15,997 nt of DNA from Candidatus Moranbacteria bacterium RIFCSPLOWO2_12_FULL_48_12 (lineage in GTDB: Bacteria; Patescibacteriota; Minisyncoccia; Moranbacterales; UBA1568). The stretch covers positions 406 to 16,402 of the forward strand of contig MFSB01000034.1 of NCBI GenBank assembly GCA_001784735.1, written 5' to 3'. The notes under the pieces are model-generated. The model did no database searches and was not told where the DNA came from. It was given only the letters and a program-made list of their open reading frames with translations. Within the stretch, counting starts at the first letter, position 1, and the number at the start of each line of letters is the position of its first letter. A program made the position numbers and the translations under genes. Shown here piece after piece: positions 1 through 6,744 of the stretch.

Positions 1-93
1 CGGCAAGTGCCAAGCGGTGAAAAAATCGAGAAATCGTGACATACGTGCCCAGTCTACACTCTCAAGAACGCTTCTGTCAAAAAGTGTCTGGAT

Positions 94-121
94 TTTCCAC
101 AGGTCGTTTTTAAGGTATACT
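94..121 (+). promoter_or_regulatory. Putative sigma70-type promoter of the PEGA gene
   Basis: A TATACT -10 box lies at 116-121 and a TTTCCA -35-like box at 94-99, separated by 16 nt. They sit 34 nt before the ATG of the downstream gene. The -10 is strong and the -35 matches 4 of 6. No SD is visible before the ATG at 156. Confidence 0.55.
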
Positions 122-155
122 GGGGAAAGACCCCCTTATCCCATTATCCTCCTTT

Positions 156-1691
156 ATGCGGCGTATCCGCCCTCTCTTATTCTGGACATTCGCAGGCATA
201 TTCCTTATCACCGCCTCCTCGGTACTTTTTTATACCTTCGGATACCGCTTCAATTTCGAACGCGGTATTTTCATCTATACAGGCTCCATATCTATCAAAT
301 CAAGCCCGGAAACGGTCGATATCCGCGTCGATGATGAGATTATCCCCAACGCCAAGCTTGGAATCCTCAACAATTCCATCCACCTGAGCGGCCTGGCACC
401 CGGAGAACACTTCATCAAAGTTTCCGCACCAGGCTATCTGTCCTGGTCAAAAAAAACCACCGTGCAAAGCGGGCTCTCCACGGAATTCTGGAATGTTCTC
501 CTAATCAAAGAGGCTCCCGCTATAGAAAATATCACCGGAACTGAGAATGCTATAAAAATATTCCAAGCTCCCAAACAAGGGCTCTTCGCTGTCGTAAAAG
601 AAAAAGATAATCAATTGATGGTCGATACGCTCGATACAAATGCTAAAACGAATGAACAGCTTCTCTCATTGACCAACGTCATTCTCCCAAAGGACAGAGA
701 AGAGAATATTGAGTGGTCACCGGATAACCGGAAAGTCCTCGTTCCTCTCGAGCAGGCGGGCTCAACCTCGACTCGTCTCCCGTCTCGACTCAATCAATCC
801 GAGGCGGGCGGCGAGGCGGGCCAGCATTTCTATTTCATCGTAGACATCGGAACCAAACAAGCCTCCCTTCTCCATCAGCTCACGAAGAATCAAGATAAAG
901 ATGCTCTGCGAAACCCTCGCTGGGATCCCGCCAATCGGGATTTTCTCTTCTATTTGGATGGCACAACCCTCCGCCGCATCAATACTGGGACACCCGAAGC
1001 TCCACCAGTTCTCATCAGAGAAAATGTCCGCGACTATAACTTTTCCGGAAAAAATATCTATTACTTGGGTAATGATAACGGGATCATCTATCGCCTGTCT
1101 GCAGAGAGAATCGATAGCGAACCGACCCAAATCACCACTGCGCCCATTGATATCATTCCAGACAGCTTTTATTCGCTCGTCGCCTATGACGATTCTCGCC
1201 TCACTATCCGGGAACAAAAAACCAGCCGGCTTTTCGTGTACAACAAAATCCCTTCTGCTGAGATCGTCTTCAGACCAATCGCGGGCAGCGGAACCAAGGG
1301 CGTGCAATTTTCCAACGACGGAAAAAAGCTGCTCTTCTTCACGGACAATGAGATTTCCGTCTACTTCCTGCGCGATTGGGACGCCCAGCCGACGCGAGAC
1401 CGCGACACGACGATCCAGATCGCCCGCTTTTCCAATACGCTGAGAAATGTGCAGTGGACTGCGGATTATGAACACGTCCTGTTTTCTCTCAATGGCAGCG
1501 CCAAAATCATCGAGCTCGATAACCGTGACCGCCGCAACATCCTCGATTTCGCTACCTCCAAGACACCCTATCTCCAGATCCTCTCGCGCTTTGAAGAAAA
1601 TTATATTTATTTCGTATCATCCCAGAATGAGGGGGCTGACGCCGTCAGCCGTATCCGTTTTTCCGAACCTTCCACATTTTTCGGCTTTTAA
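156..1691 (+). CDS. Membrane-anchored PEGA-domain protein with beta-propeller-like C-terminal region
   Basis: This 511-residue protein starts with a short basic segment (MRRIRP) and one hydrophobic helix at about residues 7-29, so it is probably anchored in the membrane with most of the chain outside. A PEGA-type beta domain follows at about residues 45-115, with the typical SSPETVDIRVD and GEHFIKVSAPGY strings. The rest consists of short beta-rich units with WSPDNRKV, WDPANRDFLFYLDG, FSNDGKKLLFF and WTADYEHVLFSLNG motifs, which resemble blades of a TolB/WD40-like propeller. PEGA domains are generally linked to surface or cell-envelope roles; the exact role here is unknown. The gene is alone on the + strand, divergent in style from the rest of the window, and has its own promoter but no SD. 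A GC-rich, low-complexity stretch at about codons 200-222 (words QAGS, SEAGGEAG) looks like an in-frame repeat insertion. Confidence 0.85.
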   Translation: MRRIRPLLFWTFAGIFLITASSVLFYTFGYRFNFERGIFIYTGSISIKSSPETVDIRVDDEIIPNAKLGILNNSIHLSGLAPGEHFIKVSAPGYLSWSKKTTVQSGLSTEFWNVLLIKEAPAIENITGTENAIKIFQAPKQGLFAVVKEKDNQLMVDTLDTNAKTNEQLLSLTNVILPKDREENIEWSPDNRKVLVPLEQAGSTSTRLPSRLNQSEAGGEAGQHFYFIVDIGTKQASLLHQLTKNQDKDALRNPRWDPANRDFLFYLDGTTLRRINTGTPEAPPVLIRENVRDYNFSGKNIYYLGNDNGIIYRLSAERIDSEPTQITTAPIDIIPDSFYSLVAYDDSRLTIREQKTSRLFVYNKIPSAEIVFRPIAGSGTKGVQFSNDGKKLLFFTDNEISVYFLRDWDAQPTRDRDTTIQIARFSNTLRNVQWTADYEHVLFSLNGSAKIIELDNRDRRNILDFATSKTPYLQILSRFEENYIYFVSSQNEGADAVSRIRFSEPSTFFGF

Positions 1692-1731
1692 TAGTAGTTG
1701 GTATTCAGTAGTTAGTAGTTGAAAATAAATC

Positions 1732-1755
1732 TTACCATATAATATTATATGGTAA
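1732..1755. repeat. Perfect 24-nt AT-rich palindrome
   Basis: The half-site TTACCATATAAT is followed directly by its exact reverse complement. It lies 40 nt after the stop of the PEGA gene. It could act as a transcript-end hairpin or a protein-binding dyad; no T-run follows on the + strand. Its outer arms (TTACCAT...ATGGTAA) match the arms of the palindrome at 11157-11194. Confidence 0.7.
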
Positions 1756-1764
1756 TGTGGTAAT

Positions 1765-1913
1765 AAAAATAAAATCGTGCACCGGAATTGTTATTCTTGC
1801 ACGGTTAGAAAAAATGATGAAATGCCCTCGGCTTCAAGCTCTTCAGAATCGCAGAAGTTTCCCGCGATGCACCTGAAAGTTTCTCCTAATCCGCCCCATC
1901 GGATGATGAATAA
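1765..1913 (-). ncRNA. Candidate small RNA gene between rpsI and the PEGA gene
   Basis: No credible ORF exists between 1692 and 2040. On the - strand a promoter-like pair at 1920-1948 is followed by about 150 nt that can fold. One composite hairpin pairs CTTTCAG with CTGAAGAG (one bulge) around an inner ATCGC/GCGAT stem, on the - strand between about 1885 and 1840. The interval ends in a CGTGCA/TGCACG hairpin (1776-1803) followed by a T-rich tract. I tried to match it to SRP RNA, 6S RNA and common riboswitches and recognised none. The extent is inferred from the promoter and terminator. Confidence 0.4.
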
Positions 1914-1919
1914 CCCGCA

Positions 1920-1948
1920 GTTGTACACCTAAAAACGACAAAAGTCAA
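1920..1948 (-). promoter_or_regulatory. Putative promoter of the candidate small RNA
   Basis: On the - strand a TTGACT -35 box (1943-1948) and a TACAAC -10 box (1920-1925) are separated by exactly 17 nt. It lies just beyond the rpsI terminator, so it would fire a new transcript and not extend the operon. Confidence 0.5.
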
Positions 1949-1975
1949 GCTCTGATACAAAATCTTACCTTATGA

Positions 1976-2004
1976 AAAGCAAAAACCGCCCTGCGAAGGG
2001 CGGC
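1976..2004 (-). terminator. Rho-independent terminator of the ribosomal-protein operon
   Basis: On the - strand a GCCGCCC stem, a short TTCGCA loop and GGGCGG are followed by TTTTTGCTTTT. It sits 37 nt after the rpsI stop codon and closes the infA-to-rpsI operon. Confidence 0.85.
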
Positions 2005-2040
2005 TCATAAATCTTGAATCATGAATCTTAAATCTGCGCT

Positions 2041-2571
2041 TTAACGCTTGGCCCACTGCGGAGCGCGACGAGCCTTCTTGAGACCTGGTTTTTTGCGCTC
2101 GACGGCGCGCGAGTCGCGTGTCAGAAGTCCCAGCGCTTTGAGTGTGGCTCGCAAGAGCGGGTCGTGTTTGATGAGACAGCGCGCAATCCCGAGCTTGATA
2201 GCATCTGCTTGACCATGGAGTCCTCCGCCTCGCACCAGTACTGATACTCGAAAGGCCGCTTCCAAACCAGACGTCTTGAGCGGAAGGAGAGCCTGGGCTT
2301 CCAGGGCTGGCGTACCGAAGTATTCGCGGATCGGTTTTTTGTTGACTACCGCAATCTCAGCCTTTGCGCTCGGATACAGGCGCACCTGGGCGATAGCCGT
2401 CTTGCGCCGCCCCACAGCGTAGACGTAGCGTTCTAATTTTTCTTCTTTGACTACTGTTTCTTTGTGCTCTTTCGCAGGTTCTTTGACAACTTTAGATACT
2501 GCTTTCTTCGGAGAAGCAGGTTTCTTAAGGGTGGTCTTTTTCGGTTTGATAACTTTCTTCGTAGTAACCAT
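2041..2571 (-). CDS. rpsI: 30S ribosomal protein S9 (uS9) with lysine-rich N-terminal extension
   Basis: This small-subunit protein reaches the decoding P site with its C-terminal tail. The S9 core begins at about residue 48 (YVYAVGRRKTAIAQVRLYP) and includes the VRGGGLHGQADAIKLGIAR block. It ends in RRAPQWAKR, the family's conserved basic tail. At 176 residues it is longer than the usual 130 or so because of about 45 extra N-terminal residues that are almost only K, P, A, V, T and E, and probably disordered. It is the last gene of the operon, after rplM, in the standard rplM-rpsI order, and a strong terminator follows. No SD precedes the ATG. The long basic extension is the only oddity. Confidence 0.97.
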   Translation of the reverse strand: MVTTKKVIKPKKTTLKKPASPKKAVSKVVKEPAKEHKETVVKEEKLERYVYAVGRRKTAIAQVRLYPSAKAEIAVVNKKPIREYFGTPALEAQALLPLKTSGLEAAFRVSVLVRGGGLHGQADAIKLGIARCLIKHDPLLRATLKALGLLTRDSRAVERKKPGLKKARRAPQWAKR

Positions 2572-2580
2572 AATAATTTA

Positions 2581-2738
2581 AAATGCAAACATCAAATATC
2601 AAAATGACAGATTAAAATTGAAAATTTTCGGGTTCACTTCGCATTTTGCATTGTCCACCTCGGCGAAGGCCTTGGCCAGCCTCGACGTCTAGGCGGGCGA
2701 GACGGGTCATTTTTCATTTTGATTTTTTATCTTTACAC
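2581..2738 (-). repeat. Palindromic rplM-rpsI spacer with GC-rich core
   Basis: The outer parts (about 2585-2625 and 2708-2738) are inverted relatives sharing ATCAAAATGA-type words. The core at 2652-2708 is GC-rich and contains AGGCGGGC (2691-2698) and CGAGACGGG (2698-2706). The first word, and the second as its reverse complement, also occur in the GC-rich insert of the PEGA gene. The core can fold through GGCCAAGGCC-type pairing. It looks like a small repeat element inserted in an intercistronic palindrome. Confidence 0.55.
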
Positions 2739-3155
2739 TTATTGATGGGTTATGTGAATAATTTTCTGTTCATGCTCTGCTCCTTTGTTGATGAGAAGAC
2801 GCCGAAGCATCCTTGCACGCAATTTATTCTTGGGAAGCATATTGTAAACAGCCTGCCAGATCACTTTGCGGGAATCTTTTTTCACCTGATCGTCGAAATT
2901 GATGGAAGTGATCCCGCCCGGATAACCGCTGAAGCGATGATAAATTTTTTTCTTCCCCTTGTTGCCAGTGACTTCTACCTTGTCGGAGTTGATGATCACG
3001 ACGAAATCGCCGCCATCGATATGCGGAGCATAGGCCACCTTATCTTTGCCGATGAGGATCGTGGCGAGCTGTGTCGCTAGACGACCCAACACTTTCCCTT
3101 GCGCATCGAACAGGTGGTATTTCCGGTCAATCATTGTTTTCTTATTCTGTGCCAT
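2739..3155 (-). CDS. rplM: 50S ribosomal protein L13 (uL13)
   Basis: This is an early-assembling large-subunit protein. Diagnostic strings are YHLFDAQGKVLGRLATQLATILIGKDK near the N-terminus, GDFVVIINSDKVEVTGNK in the middle, then KKIYHRFSGYPGG and VYNMLPKNKLRARMLRRL. I place the start at MAQNKKT (3155), 4 nt past the rplQ stop, and not at an upstream in-frame ATG inside rplQ. This gives 138 residues against a usual 140-145. An internal ATG (MIDRKYH, 3134) is an alternative start. The tight spacing implies translational coupling to rplQ, and no SD is seen. The neighbours rplQ and rpsI match the common bacterial order. Confidence 0.96.
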   Translation of the reverse strand: MAQNKKTMIDRKYHLFDAQGKVLGRLATQLATILIGKDKVAYAPHIDGGDFVVIINSDKVEVTGNKGKKKIYHRFSGYPGGITSINFDDQVKKDSRKVIWQAVYNMLPKNKLRARMLRRLLINKGAEHEQKIIHITHQ

Positions 3156-3159
3156 ACGT

Positions 3160-3525
3160 TTATACGAATTCAATGATCGCCATATGAGCAGAGTCGCTCT
3201 TGCGCTGGTCAAGTTTCACCACGCGGGTATACCCGCTCTGGCGGCTCTCGAAACGGGTGCTGAAGTCACCGAGGAGCTTTTTAGAAGCCACCTCTGGGAT
3301 CATCCCCTGCAATTCACGGATGATCGCTACCCGACGCTTCGCATCATTTCTCCCGACCTTGGCCTTGTTGACAATCTGATCGATGAAATTTTTTATCTCC
3401 TTGGCCTTGGCTTCCGTGGTGGTAATGCGTTCATGCAAAATCAGGCTCCCCAAAAGAGTCTTGATAAGGGCACGGCGCTGGTTTCTTCCGCGACTTAAGA
3501 CGCGGCCTGAATGTCTATGTTTCAT
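3160..3525 (-). CDS. rplQ: 50S ribosomal protein L17 (bL17)
   Basis: This bacterial-specific large-subunit protein lies near the exit tunnel. The start at MKHRHSGRVLSRGRNQRRAL (3525) is the invariant L17 N-terminus, so the longer upstream in-frame extension, which runs through the palindromic spacer, is rejected. Other family blocks are LILHERITTTEAKAKEI and the C-terminal GYTRVVKLDQRKSDSAHMAIIEFV. Length is 121 residues, normal for the family. It lies between rpoA and rplM in the usual order and ends 4 nt before the rplM start. No SD is visible. Confidence 0.97.
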   Translation of the reverse strand: MKHRHSGRVLSRGRNQRRALIKTLLGSLILHERITTTEAKAKEIKNFIDQIVNKAKVGRNDAKRRVAIIRELQGMIPEVASKKLLGDFSTRFESRQSGYTRVVKLDQRKSDSAHMAIIEFV

Positions 3526-3529
3526 ACTT

Positions 3530-3602
3530 GCTTCGCTAATTTCACTAATAACTCCACTGATGCTCACGAATTCATTTGTGCTTATTCGTGGCACTATTCG
3601 TG
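3530..3602 (-). repeat. Imperfect palindrome in the rpoA-rplQ spacer
   Basis: The spacer is centred on GAATTC (3568-3573). Both arms are built from iterated words of the type CACTAAT or CACGAAT, arranged so that the right arm is an imperfect reverse complement of the left. Differences between arms here are mostly T/G and do not preserve wobble pairing. Confidence 0.55.
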
Positions 3603-3603
3603 C

Positions 3604-4395
3604 TTATTCGCTTTTAGCTTTCTTCTTTGAAACTTTCTTCGGCTTTTTTTCCTTCACCTCCGTAACCTCTTCTTCCGCTTGTGCCTCTTCCTTCACTTCG
3701 GATGCATCTCCCTCCACCAGAGCCAAAGAAGAAAACTGGGAAACAAGGATAGCAACGCTTTTCTCGAAGGCCTCCACGGGAGTTATACTGCCATCGGTCA
3801 CGACTTCCAGAGTGATCTTGTCATAATCGGTCCGCTTGCCGACGCGCATGTTCTCGATCTCGTAATTCACGCGCCTCACCGGCGTATAGATGGCGTCGAT
3901 GGCGATAACGCTGATATCGCGGTCTTCCTTTTCGCGGCTTTCCACCGGCACATAGCCGACCCCTTTGTCGATTTCTATCTCCATCTCGAATTCCGTTTTT
4001 TTGTCAGTGATGGTAGCGATGACCTGATCCGGATTGATGATCTCCACGCTCGACGGCGTCTTGATAGCGGCAGCAGTCACGACCCCCTCGCCCTTGCTCT
4101 TCAGGGTAATTTTGACGGCTTCTTCTCCATGTAACTTGAAACGGACCTGCTTCAAATTAAGGATAATCTGCACGACGTCTTCCATCACGCCAGAAATCGT
4201 AGAAAATTCATGAGCAACACCCTTGATCTTCACCGATTTGGCGGCGGCGCCATCGAGAGACGACAAAAGCACACGGCGCAGCGCATTGCCCAAAGTCGTT
4301 CCATATCCCGGGTAACACCCGAGAATCTCGAACTTGCCATAATTTTTCCCAAGAGCCGTGTACCGCGGCGTTTGCGGGGAAGTGATTGTCTGCAT
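3604..4395 (-). CDS. rpoA: DNA-directed RNA polymerase alpha subunit lacking the C-terminal domain
   Basis: This subunit dimerises to scaffold assembly of core RNA polymerase. The N-terminal domain is complete: FEILGCYPGYGTTLGNALRRVLLSSL (assembly helix region), GVAHEFSTISGVMEDVVQIILNLK, GYVPVESREKEDRDISVIAIDAIYTPVRRVNYEIENMRVG and the second dimerisation helix SITPVEAFEKSVAILVSQF. After about residue 228 only an acidic then lysine-rich tail remains (EEAQAEEEVTEVKEKKPKK). The protein is 263 residues instead of about 315-330, and the helix-hairpin-helix CTD that binds UP elements and activators is missing. The stop is clean, with no sign of a frameshift continuing the CTD into the following spacer. 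It sits between rpsD and rplQ as in most bacteria. Confidence 0.96.
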   Translation of the reverse strand: MQTITSPQTPRYTALGKNYGKFEILGCYPGYGTTLGNALRRVLLSSLDGAAAKSVKIKGVAHEFSTISGVMEDVVQIILNLKQVRFKLHGEEAVKITLKSKGEGVVTAAAIKTPSSVEIINPDQVIATITDKKTEFEMEIEIDKGVGYVPVESREKEDRDISVIAIDAIYTPVRRVNYEIENMRVGKRTDYDKITLEVVTDGSITPVEAFEKSVAILVSQFSSLALVEGDASEVKEEAQAEEEVTEVKEKKPKKVSKKKAKSE

Positions 4396-4487
4396 ACGAG
4401 ACGTGTGGTTTCGGATGAACTGTCGGATCTGGTTTAGAAAGACCGATCACCGGAAACGTTAAATTATTAGGTATTGATTACTTATAC

Positions 4488-4598
4488 AACTACAAATTAC
4501 AAATCATATTACAAATATACAAATCAAGAAATTTTGTTATTTTTTTTCTCTGTCTTCCCCATTCGTATATTCGTATGAAAATTCGTAATTCGTAGTTT
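4488..4598 (-). repeat. Long inverted repeat in the rpsD-rpoA spacer
   Basis: The left arm (4488-4524) is built from ACAAAT words and the right arm (4561-4598) from ATTCGT words. Reverse-complementing the right arm reproduces the left except for the central few bases and four G-to-A changes at the same place in each word. In the - strand transcript, which is the sense strand, all four are G-U wobbles; on the other strand they would be A-C mismatches. A T-rich stretch of about 36 nt separates the arms. Confidence 0.7.
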
Positions 4599-5226
4599 AT
4601 TTCGAATAATATTCGACAACCATCTGCGCGTCAACCCGCACTCCGACATCATCGCGAGCCGGCAATACAAGCACCTTCCCGGTCTGCTTTTCAGCATCGA
4701 GAGCGAGCCAATGCGGCACATCTTTCTTATTTTTCAAAATTTCTTCCTGATTCTTGAAAAATTGCTTGTTCTTTTTGTTCTGCTTCAGGACAATCATATC
4801 ATGCACCCGAACTTCGAATGAAGGAATGTTCACGCGCTTGCCGTTCACTTCGAACATCTTGTGGCTCACGAGCTGCTTGGCCTGAGCCCGTGAAACGGCA
4901 AACCCGAGACGATAAATGACATTGTCCAAACGGCGTTCCAAACGGGAAATGAGCTGGTCACCGGTAATGCCAGGGCTCTTGCGCACTTCATCGAAATGAT
5001 GACGGAACTGACGTTCCATCACGCCATAAAGACGCTTGATTTTTTGTTTCATTGCAAGCTGACGTCCGAATTCGTTGCCGCCCCGGGACGGATTGTGCCC
5101 ATGGATACCGGGAGCGTACGGACGGCGCACCATAGCGCATTTCGGCGACAAACAACGATCTCCTTTGAGAAAGAGTTTTTCACCGGCCCGGCGGCAAAGT
5201 TTGCATTTGGAATCGATAACTGACAT
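4597..5226 (-). CDS. rpsD: 30S ribosomal protein S4 (uS4), zinc-ribbon form
   Basis: This primary 16S rRNA-binding protein nucleates 30S assembly. The N-terminus carries four cysteines, C8-x2-C11 and C25-x4-C30, so it is the zinc-binding form. The family block MVRRPYAPGIHG follows, then RLERRLDNVIYRLGFAVSRAQAKQLVSHKMFEVNGKRVNIPS, the S4 RNA-binding domain at about residues 97-140. The C-terminus VRVDAQMVVEYYSK is canonical. Length is 209 residues, normal. It follows rpsK by 24 nt and precedes rpoA, the common order. The ATG has no SD. Confidence 0.97.
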   Translation of the reverse strand: MSVIDSKCKLCRRAGEKLFLKGDRCLSPKCAMVRRPYAPGIHGHNPSRGGNEFGRQLAMKQKIKRLYGVMERQFRHHFDEVRKSPGITGDQLISRLERRLDNVIYRLGFAVSRAQAKQLVSHKMFEVNGKRVNIPSFEVRVHDMIVLKQNKKNKQFFKNQEEILKNKKDVPHWLALDAEKQTGKVLVLPARDDVGVRVDAQMVVEYYSK

Positions 5227-5250
5227 AGGTCACAATATGTCTTATAGGAC

Positions 5251-5709
5251 TTATATTCTTCTCGGGCGGCGCGGGCGGCAACCGTTGTGCGGAATCGGGG
5301 TGATGTCTTTGATGCTGGTCAGATTAAAACCGTTGTTGGACAGGGCGCGAATCGAAGCTTCACGACCCGAGCCGACACCTTTCACAAATACTTCCAATTC
5401 TTGGAGACCATACTTCTTCACTTTTTCGGAAACATCGGCGACCACCTGCGTAGCGGCATAGGGAGTGGATTTCTTGGCGCCTTTGAAACTCAAATGGCCG
5501 GAACTCGACCATCCGAGAACTGCCCCGTTCAAATCGGTCAGAGTAACAATCGTATTGTTATACGTACACTGAATATTCGCCCGCCCTTTCAAAACTTGGC
5601 GCTTGGGCTTCTTGGCTTTCTTTACCAGAGCGGCATCATTGGCTCCTGCCTTGGCCATGCCTTCTTCTGCCGCCGCTTTCTTTTCAGTTGTTGTTACTTC
5701 TTCTGGCAT
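5251..5709 (-). CDS. rpsK: 30S ribosomal protein S11 (uS11)
   Basis: This platform protein of the 30S subunit lies near the mRNA exit. The core begins at about residue 42: ANIQCTYNNTIVTLTDLNG, GWSSSGHLSFKGAKKSTPYAA, VKGVGSGREASIRAL and TPIPHNGCRPRRPRRI at the C-terminus. I start at the ATG of MPEEVTTTEKK (5709). A GTG four codons upstream is possible, but that region belongs to the palindromic spacer. The protein is 152 residues, about 25 more than usual, owing to an alanine- and lysine-rich N-terminal extension. Met-18 (MAKAGAND) is another possible start. It sits between rpsM and rpsD. Confidence 0.96.
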   Translation of the reverse strand: MPEEVTTTEKKAAAEEGMAKAGANDAALVKKAKKPKRQVLKGRANIQCTYNNTIVTLTDLNGAVLGWSSSGHLSFKGAKKSTPYAATQVVADVSEKVKKYGLQELEVFVKGVGSGREASIRALSNNGFNLTSIKDITPIPHNGCRPRRPRRI

Positions 5710-5780
5710 ACGAATATTCACTAATTACCCACATATACTAACGGATCATTTGTGCCAATTCGTGGCATCATTCGTGTCAT
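5710..5780 (-). repeat. Imperfect palindrome in the rpsM-rpsK spacer
   Basis: The left part (ACGAATATTCACTAATTACC) and the reverse complement of the right part (ACACGAATGATGCCACGAAT) are aligned relatives with the same spaced CACGAAT-like words. The spacer has no other content. Confidence 0.5.
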
Positions 5781-5787
5781 TGGCGAC

Positions 5788-6177
5788 TTAGGTCTTATCG
5801 GATGATTTCTTGCGACCGCTGCCCATAGTTTTGCGAACATTCCCCCGCACGGTGCGCGTGTTGGTCTTGGTGCGTTGACCACGGGACGGGAGACCTTTCT
5901 GATGGCGCATGCCCCGATAGCAGCCAATTTCCTTCAAACGCTTGATATTTTGCTTGACCACGTGATGAAGCTCCCCCTCGACGCGGTATTTTTTCTCGAT
6001 CACTTCGCGCAGACGATTGGCATCCTCAGCCGTCAAATTCTTGGCGCGCGTATCCACATCCACCGAAAGTTCCTTCAAGATCTTCTGGCTCGTCGACAGG
6101 CCGATGCCGTAAATATACGTCAGAGCGACCTCGATTCTTTTGTTATCTGGAATGTTGATTCCCGCTATTCTGACCAT
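5788..6177 (-). CDS. rpsM: 30S ribosomal protein S13 (uS13)
   Basis: This 30S head protein contacts tRNA and the intersubunit bridge. Canonical blocks are MVRIAGINIPDNKRIEVALTYIYGIG at the N-terminus, the helix-two-turn-helix region with LREVIEKKY, the GCYRGMRHQKGLPSRGQRTKTNTRT block and a basic tail (RKTMGSGRKKSSDKT). Length is 129 residues, normal or slightly long. It follows rpmJ and precedes rpsK, the typical bacterial arrangement. The ATG at 6177 has no SD upstream. Confidence 0.97.
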   Translation of the reverse strand: MVRIAGINIPDNKRIEVALTYIYGIGLSTSQKILKELSVDVDTRAKNLTAEDANRLREVIEKKYRVEGELHHVVKQNIKRLKEIGCYRGMRHQKGLPSRGQRTKTNTRTVRGNVRKTMGSGRKKSSDKT

Positions 6178-6187
6178 ACTATCTTTA

Positions 6188-6282
6188 CTTACGACTTACG
6201 ACCGACGACTTACGACATTCACATCTCTCCCGTTTTCCACTTCCAGTCTGTTGTTAGTCGTTTGTCGTTGGTTGTTTGTTAA
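6188..6282 (-). repeat. Imperfect palindrome in the rpmJ-rpsM spacer
   Basis: The left arm (about 6188-6220) repeats CTTACGAC and GACGAC words, and the right arm (about 6252-6282) repeats GTCGTT and GTTTGTT. The right arm reverse-complemented gives AACAAACAACCAACGACAAA, an aligned relative of the left arm. Many differences are G/A and would be G-U wobbles in one transcript strand. Confidence 0.5.
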
Positions 6283-6396
6283 CTAGCCTTGCCGCTGCTT
6301 GTGCTTCGGGGTCGAACAAATGACAAACACCGTACCGCGGCGTTTGACTATTTTACAGTGCACACAGATTTTCTTGACGGAGGCTCTGACTTTCAT
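6283..6396 (-). CDS. rpmJ: 50S ribosomal protein L36 (bL36)
   Basis: This 37-residue protein begins MKVRASVKKICVHCKIVKRR and ends KHKQRQG. It has the zinc-ribbon residues C11, C14, C27 and H32, so it is the zinc-binding form of the smallest 50S protein. The start (6396) and stop (TAG, 6283-6285) are unambiguous. It lies between infA and rpsM, the standard infA-rpmJ-rpsM order. Confidence 0.96.
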   Translation of the reverse strand: MKVRASVKKICVHCKIVKRRGTVFVICSTPKHKQRQG

Positions 6397-6404
6397 TTTG
6401 GTTG

Positions 6405-6506
6405 CTCACTAATGAACACTAATAATTCCACAAATACTCACAAATTCCTTACAAATATTCACGAATCATTCGTGCCAGTTCGTGGCATCATTCGCGTATA
6501 TTCGTA
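6405..6506 (-). repeat. Imperfect palindrome in the infA-rpmJ spacer
   Basis: The left side carries CACTAAT, CACAAAT and TACAAAT words. The right side carries ATTCGTG, GTTCGTGG and ATTCGCG words that are their approximate reverse complements. There is a small perfect core, CACGAAT-C-ATTCGTG, near 6460-6474. No ORF is present in the spacer. Confidence 0.55.
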
Positions 6507-6511
6507 AACAA

Positions 6512-6733
6512 TTATTTATTGCGGAGGACAATCCGGCCTTTGGAAAGATCATATGGGCTCATTTCAAGAGTCACGCGATCCCCCGGCAAAAGACGGATAT
6601 AATGCACGCGCATCCGACCGGAAATATGAGCCAGCACTTCGTGTCCATTATCGAGACGAACACTAAACGTCGTGCTTGGCAACGTTTCCAGAACCTCGCC
6701 TTCTACCCGGATCAATTCTTTGTTGTTGGCCAT
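6512..6733 (-). CDS. infA: Translation initiation factor IF-1
   Basis: This small OB-fold protein occupies the ribosomal A site during initiation. Family blocks are KELIRVEGEVLETLPSTTFSV, LDNGHEVLAHISGRMRVHYI and LLPGDRVTLEMSPYDLSKGRI, which ends with IVLRNK. Length is 73 residues, essentially the same as E. coli IF-1. It is the first gene of the ribosomal-protein operon, with a leader of about 210 nt. The ATG is preceded by GTGAACT with no SD. Confidence 0.97.
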   Translation of the reverse strand: MANNKELIRVEGEVLETLPSTTFSVRLDNGHEVLAHISGRMRVHYIRLLPGDRVTLEMSPYDLSKGRIVLRNK

Positions 6734-6744
6734 AGTTCACTTGC

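Noticed and set aside
762..1475. Long open frame (237 codons) on the - strand inside the PEGA gene
   Set aside because: It lies fully antisense to a gene with clear domain motifs, and its translation shows no family pattern; it is a codon-composition shadow.
3526..3594. N-terminal extension of L17 upstream of MKHRHSGR
   Set aside because: MKHRHSGR is the invariant L17 start, and the extension only translates the palindromic spacer.
6405..6506. CRISPR-like interpretation of the repeated CACGAAT words
   Set aside because: The words are 6-8 nt, degenerate and inverted around a centre; there are no uniform repeats, spacers or cas genes.
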